Below are positions 60,619-64,000 of a DNA stretch of 64,000 bases, one piece after another. The translations under genes and the position numbers were made by a program. Every line of letters begins with the position of its first letter. Position 1 is the stretch's first letter. Below the pieces are notes generated by a model that saw nothing but the letters and a program-made list of their open reading frames with translations, was not told the origin of the DNA and ran no database searches. Where the stretch lies: NCBI GenBank assembly GCA_964472395.1, contig CAYYMM010000002.1, positions 1-64,000 on the forward strand, in the 5' to 3' direction. Source of the stretch: CALFER01 sp964472395. Its GTDB lineage: Bacteria; CSSED10-310; CALFER01.

Positions 60619-63498
60619 ATGAAGGCCGCGCGGATCCTGTCTGTTTGCCTGTCGGTTCTTCTGATCCCTGTTGTGTCGCATGCCTTCGGGGCAATCAACG
60701 TTCGCCTCCTGACCGAGCCGATCTCGGCGGCTGCTGGCATCGACGTCACGCTCGAAACCGCCTTTCAGAAACCGATGCGGAATGCGACGGGGCAGACGGG
60801 GCAGGCCTGGTTCTTTGAGCTGCCGCCGGGCGATTACACCGTTTCGTTGACTCCGGAAGAAGGCCGTCCGCGGCTCCGCATCCCGGTGTCGCTCGGCATC
60901 AACGCCGTCATCATCGTCGATGTGTTGTGCAGTGCTTGCGACGATGCCGATCGGGTCTGCATCCGCCGTGAAAAACTGCCGGATTCGCCGGCGGTCGTGA
61001 CGGCATCCGAAATAGACTGGCTGCCGGAAGGCTCGAACCTCACCGGCCTGTTCCGCTCGGTACCCTGGTCGTTCGGCGAGCAAACCCATCATGTGCTCGG
61101 GGGCTCCCCGAACGATCTCGGATTGATCATCGACGGCATGGACCTGAGCGATCCGGCGGGTCGGGTATGGATTCCGGGATACTCGGTGCAGTCGTTCGAT
61201 CAGATGCTCCTTCACGGGGTGGCTCTGCCGATCGGCGACACCCCGGATCGCACGTCGATTCTCGAGATCACCCCTCGTCAGCCCGCGCAGCGTCTCCATC
61301 TGTTCGCCCGGTTCAATCAATCTCACGGAGAACTCCTCAACCTGCCAGGTTCCACACGCCTGATTCAGGGCGGAGATGGGATTGAGTCGGAAGCCGCGCT
61401 GGCCGGACCGGTCTGGTCGGATCGGATCTGGTTCATGGGAAGTTTCCGCGGTCTGGCCCGGGCGTTGCCCGACCCGGAACAGGTCTCGCCGCAGGACAAC
61501 TGGAGGCAGCATGAATCGGCTGTCACCGGGAACGCCCTGGCGGGTCAGCTTCTGTTTCGCCTGTTCGATGAACAGCGCGTGAGGATCATGTATGGTCTCG
61601 AGGGATATCGGTATGATGACATCGTGCCGACGGACACCAGTTCGCCGGATGCCGCGACGGATTTCCTTGTCGAGCGGCCTTTCGGTCTGATCCGCTGGTC
61701 CTGGCGCATTTCCCCCCGCTGGAGTCTCGGGGCAATGGCCGGACAGCTGCTCGACCGGGACGAATCGAGCCCCCGGAACCGGTCACGATCGGATCCGACT
61801 GATGCGTCATTTCGGGATATGCGGACCGATCGCTACTACAACAATGGAGCGAACTGGACAGAAGACGAGCGCAGGCGAATGATCGCGTCCTTCCGGATCC
61901 ATTACTCCAACGATGACCTCGCGGGCGTCCACCGACTGACTCTCGGAGCAGGCTGGCAGCGGGACCGGCAGCGGATCGAAGAGACTGCCGCGGGAGGGGC
62001 CTGGTATGAGTTTACGGAAACGGACGCGCTTCGTGAGCGCTTGTCGGACGAATCCGCAGTTCGCTTGAGAGGCGATTTCTTCCATTTTCATCTCGAAGAC
62101 AAATGGTATCTTCTCGATCATGTGCTCCTGGAAGTCGGCGTCCAGTACAACCGATCGATCTATTATGACAGTCGAGGGGATTCCGCATATCCAGGATGGG
62201 AATGGGGTGCATTCAAGGCCGGGGATTATCTGGACGATGACGGTGGGTACAAGTGGACGAGTCAGATGAAGTTCGACACGATGTGGGCACCGAGAATCGG
62301 CTTCAAATGGGATATCTTCAAGGATAACTGCGCCGTGATCACGGCATCCTTCAGCCGATACTACGATCCGCTCGATCTGACGTTCCCCCGCGATGTCGAG
62401 GCGCGGGCGGGCGAACGCAGGATCCGTGAACGCTATACCGGTCCCGGGTGGACCGATGCGGACCAGAACGGCATTCCCGATGAACCGCACTTCTTCGCAA
62501 ATGAAAACTGGAGTCCGGCATCGGGAGATGCTGAACCGGCGACCCTGCTCATCGATACCGAACTTGCGCCGCCGAGCACCGATGAAGTCGCCGTCGAATA
62601 TCGTCATGACTGGAAAAACGGCATTCGGCTCTCGACCGGAATGATCGTCCGGGAAGCCAGTCAGATGATCGAGGATGTCGGGTTGTTCGGCGATGCGGAC
62701 GGCAACATCGTCTGGACATATCGGGGGGCAGTTGACGCCGAGACCAACGAAATCAAAGCCGGAAAGCCGTATGATCCGTGCGTGGGCGATTATACCCGAC
62801 GATACTCCTTCGTGACCAATCTGGAAGGTTCGCAGCGCCGATATTACGGGTTTCACATTCAGGCCGCCTACGAAGGCAGGAGGGTCAAGCTCCTGGGTGG
62901 GTATGTGCTGTCCAACACCATCGGAAAGGTGGTCGGAGTCGATCTCGAAACCGGCGATCCAGCCTACCTGACATCGGCATTCGATTCGGTCACGTCATCC
63001 CGGAACCGCTGGGGAGATCTTCCCTGGTCGGCCCATCACCACCTGTCCGCCTCCGCATGGATCCTTGCGTTCGATCACCGCTGGTTCGAATGCCGTCTCG
63101 GGATCGCGGGTTACTGGAGGAGCGGATTTGCATCGACAGCATGGGAACCACCTCCTCCGACATTCGATCCCGGGAACGCCTCCAACGATTTCGACGATCC
63201 CGACACATGGACCGGCACGCCGCCCGATGCTTCGAATTCCGAGATCTGGTATCCGGACGGTCGGGGCAATCGGAGGCTGGACCCGATCGTCAATGTCGAT
63301 CTGTCCGTCCGCAACAGTTTTGAATTAGGTCCATCGAGCCGGCTGGGCCGACTGACTCTCCAGCTCGATGTGATGAATGCCACGAACAACAGGACGTATC
63401 GAGAAACCATCGAGGGTGGAGAATGGGCCTCCGACGAGGCTGATCGTCGCGAGGCATCCTCCCGCTGGTACCGCCTCGGCGTCAGCTATTCGTTCTGA
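60619..63498 (+). CDS. TonB-dependent/OAR-like outer-membrane receptor
   Basis: A 959-residue outer-membrane protein. A signal peptide (SVCLSVLLIPVVSHA) is followed by a carboxypeptidase-regulatory-like beta domain (about 22-100). A plug-like domain then follows (about 115-215: VVTASEIDWLPEGSNLTGLF, LGLIIDGMDLSDPAG), and a long barrel ends in YRLGVSYSF, with the C-terminal Phe typical of outer-membrane barrels. No clear TonB box is found. The M3 gene ends 8 bases earlier, so it probably belongs to the peptidase operon. The ATG at 60619 begins the signal peptide; its ribosome site is weak. Confidence 0.84.
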   Translation: MKAARILSVCLSVLLIPVVSHAFGAINVRLLTEPISAAAGIDVTLETAFQKPMRNATGQTGQAWFFELPPGDYTVSLTPEEGRPRLRIPVSLGINAVIIVDVLCSACDDADRVCIRREKLPDSPAVVTASEIDWLPEGSNLTGLFRSVPWSFGEQTHHVLGGSPNDLGLIIDGMDLSDPAGRVWIPGYSVQSFDQMLLHGVALPIGDTPDRTSILEITPRQPAQRLHLFARFNQSHGELLNLPGSTRLIQGGDGIESEAALAGPVWSDRIWFMGSFRGLARALPDPEQVSPQDNWRQHESAVTGNALAGQLLFRLFDEQRVRIMYGLEGYRYDDIVPTDTSSPDAATDFLVERPFGLIRWSWRISPRWSLGAMAGQLLDRDESSPRNRSRSDPTDASFRDMRTDRYYNNGANWTEDERRRMIASFRIHYSNDDLAGVHRLTLGAGWQRDRQRIEETAAGGAWYEFTETDALRERLSDESAVRLRGDFFHFHLEDKWYLLDHVLLEVGVQYNRSIYYDSRGDSAYPGWEWGAFKAGDYLDDDGGYKWTSQMKFDTMWAPRIGFKWDIFKDNCAVITASFSRYYDPLDLTFPRDVEARAGERRIRERYTGPGWTDADQNGIPDEPHFFANENWSPASGDAEPATLLIDTELAPPSTDEVAVEYRHDWKNGIRLSTGMIVREASQMIEDVGLFGDADGNIVWTYRGAVDAETNEIKAGKPYDPCVGDYTRRYSFVTNLEGSQRRYYGFHIQAAYEGRRVKLLGGYVLSNTIGKVVGVDLETGDPAYLTSAFDSVTSSRNRWGDLPWSAHHHLSASAWILAFDHRWFECRLGIAGYWRSGFASTAWEPPPPTFDPGNASNDFDDPDTWTGTPPDASNSEIWYPDGRGNRRLDPIVNVDLSVRNSFELGPSSRLGRLTLQLDVMNATNNRTYRETIEGGEWASDEADRREASSRWYRLGVSYSF

Positions 63499-63619
63499 TG
63501 AACGGATCCGGACGATCTTGACTTTTCGGCCTGTTTCGGGCATTGATCAGAGTGCCATACCGGTTGGCGGATGATGCGATTCGCCGAACCCGAAAGTCTT
63601 TCCTTTTCAGGAGGTTCAC

Positions 63620-64000
63620 ATGCATAGTGCGCCGGTTCAGAGCATGCGGGAAGCACATACGCTTCTTGCCGAGATATCCTTTTCTCCGATCGAGTTGAAA
63701 CGGGGATATGCTGGCCGATATCTCCGAATCGATCTCTCTCACAACGCGATCGACATTCTCCCCGTAACCCAGCAGATGAAGGATCTGTGGATCGGGGGCA
63801 AAGGCTTCGACCTTTGGCTGACATTCAAGGAAATCTCTGCCGGAACAAAGTGGGACAGCCCCGAAAACCCGATCTGTTTTTCATCGGGCCCTCTGGGTGG
63901 GACCGCTGCGTTTCCGGGTTCAGGCAAAACACTGGTCACGGCCATCTCGCCGCAGACATTTTCGATGATGGATTGCAACGTCGGCGGATATTTCGGGCCT
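63620..64000 (+). CDS. Aldehyde:ferredoxin oxidoreductase-family protein, partial
   Basis: A frame of 127 codons opens at 63620 and runs off the window end. CAGGAGGTTCAC is just upstream. The sequence GYAGRYLRIDLS, IGGKGFDLWLTFKEI, FSSGPLGGTAAFPGSG and NVGGYFGP matches the N-terminal domain of tungsten/molybdopterin aldehyde:ferredoxin oxidoreductases, which oxidise aldehydes to acids with ferredoxin. The extra 28 residues before GYAGR are unusual. It suggests an anaerobic metabolism. The cluster-binding Cys motif lies beyond the window. Confidence 0.85.
   Translation, partial: MHSAPVQSMREAHTLLAEISFSPIELKRGYAGRYLRIDLSHNAIDILPVTQQMKDLWIGGKGFDLWLTFKEISAGTKWDSPENPICFSSGPLGGTAAFPGSGKTLVTAISPQTFSMMDCNVGGYFGP

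Noticed and set aside
63518..63546. A promoter (TTGACT with 17-base spacing) before the oxidoreductase gene
   Set aside because: The -35 box is good but the -10 position (CATTGA) matches only 2 of 6.

Overview
This 64 kb window is chromosomal DNA from a bacterium with a double membrane. A plug-plus-barrel outer-membrane receptor ending in Phe, a lipoprotein signal, a GreA-type factor, class I fructose-bisphosphatase and GGAGG ribosome sites all fit that reading. Many secreted proteins carry a (T/S)P-rich linker followed by a C-terminal domain or a hydrophobic anchor. Together with several lineage-specific proteins this suggests an uncultured candidate phylum, but I cannot name it from sequence alone. 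I saw no rRNA, tRNA, CRISPR array, phage or transposase gene.

Layout. 1-4.1 kb: a cut-off secreted propeller-like protein, an acid phosphatase, and a radical-SAM/SPASM plus SGNH-hydrolase pair. 4.2-8.2 kb: a compact operon of acyl-ACP synthetase-ACP-acyltransferase fusion, SagB-type oxidoreductase and a DUF2161 protein. 8.3-14.1 kb: a large beta-helix surface protein, then an NfeD/flotillin pair. 14.1-21.6 kb: a nucleotidyltransferase, a secreted repeat protein, a chromate-type transporter, a glycosyltransferase-like protein and a GDYXXLXY/DUF2157 membrane pair. 21.9-25.2 kb: overlapping gatE and gatD, the archaeal-type Glu-tRNA(Gln) amidotransferase, the most surprising genes here. 25.3-30.5 kb: MarC, a metallo-beta-lactamase-fold hydrolase, and a heterodimeric ABC exporter with one degenerate ATP site. 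30.5-30.7 kb: a 213-bp MITE-like palindromic element.

30.8-38.8 kb: secreted repeat protein, PQQ-type propeller, multidomain cell-wall amidase and a Ser/Thr kinase with a TPR-like tail. The last three are translationally coupled, and the kinase appears to be transcribed without a leader. 38.9-46.8 kb: CPBP protease, B12-type radical SAM protein, an unknown protein, greA-like, fbp and a three-gene ABC-2 system. 46.9-54.2 kb: a Kelch-type surface protein, an MFS transporter and two coupled DUF3857/transglutaminase proteins, one without its catalytic Cys and His. 54.2-55.6 kb: mostly non-coding, with inverted hexanucleotide arrays and one small membrane protein. 55.6-63.5 kb: a tight operon of a VTT membrane protein, two M16 peptidases (one active, one degenerate), an M3-like peptidase and an outer-membrane receptor. 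63.6 kb to the end: the start of an aldehyde:ferredoxin oxidoreductase.

Three gene pairs (ABC exporter, M16 peptidases, transglutaminases) each combine an intact partner with one missing its catalytic residues. All functions are read from motifs and family knowledge; no searches were run.
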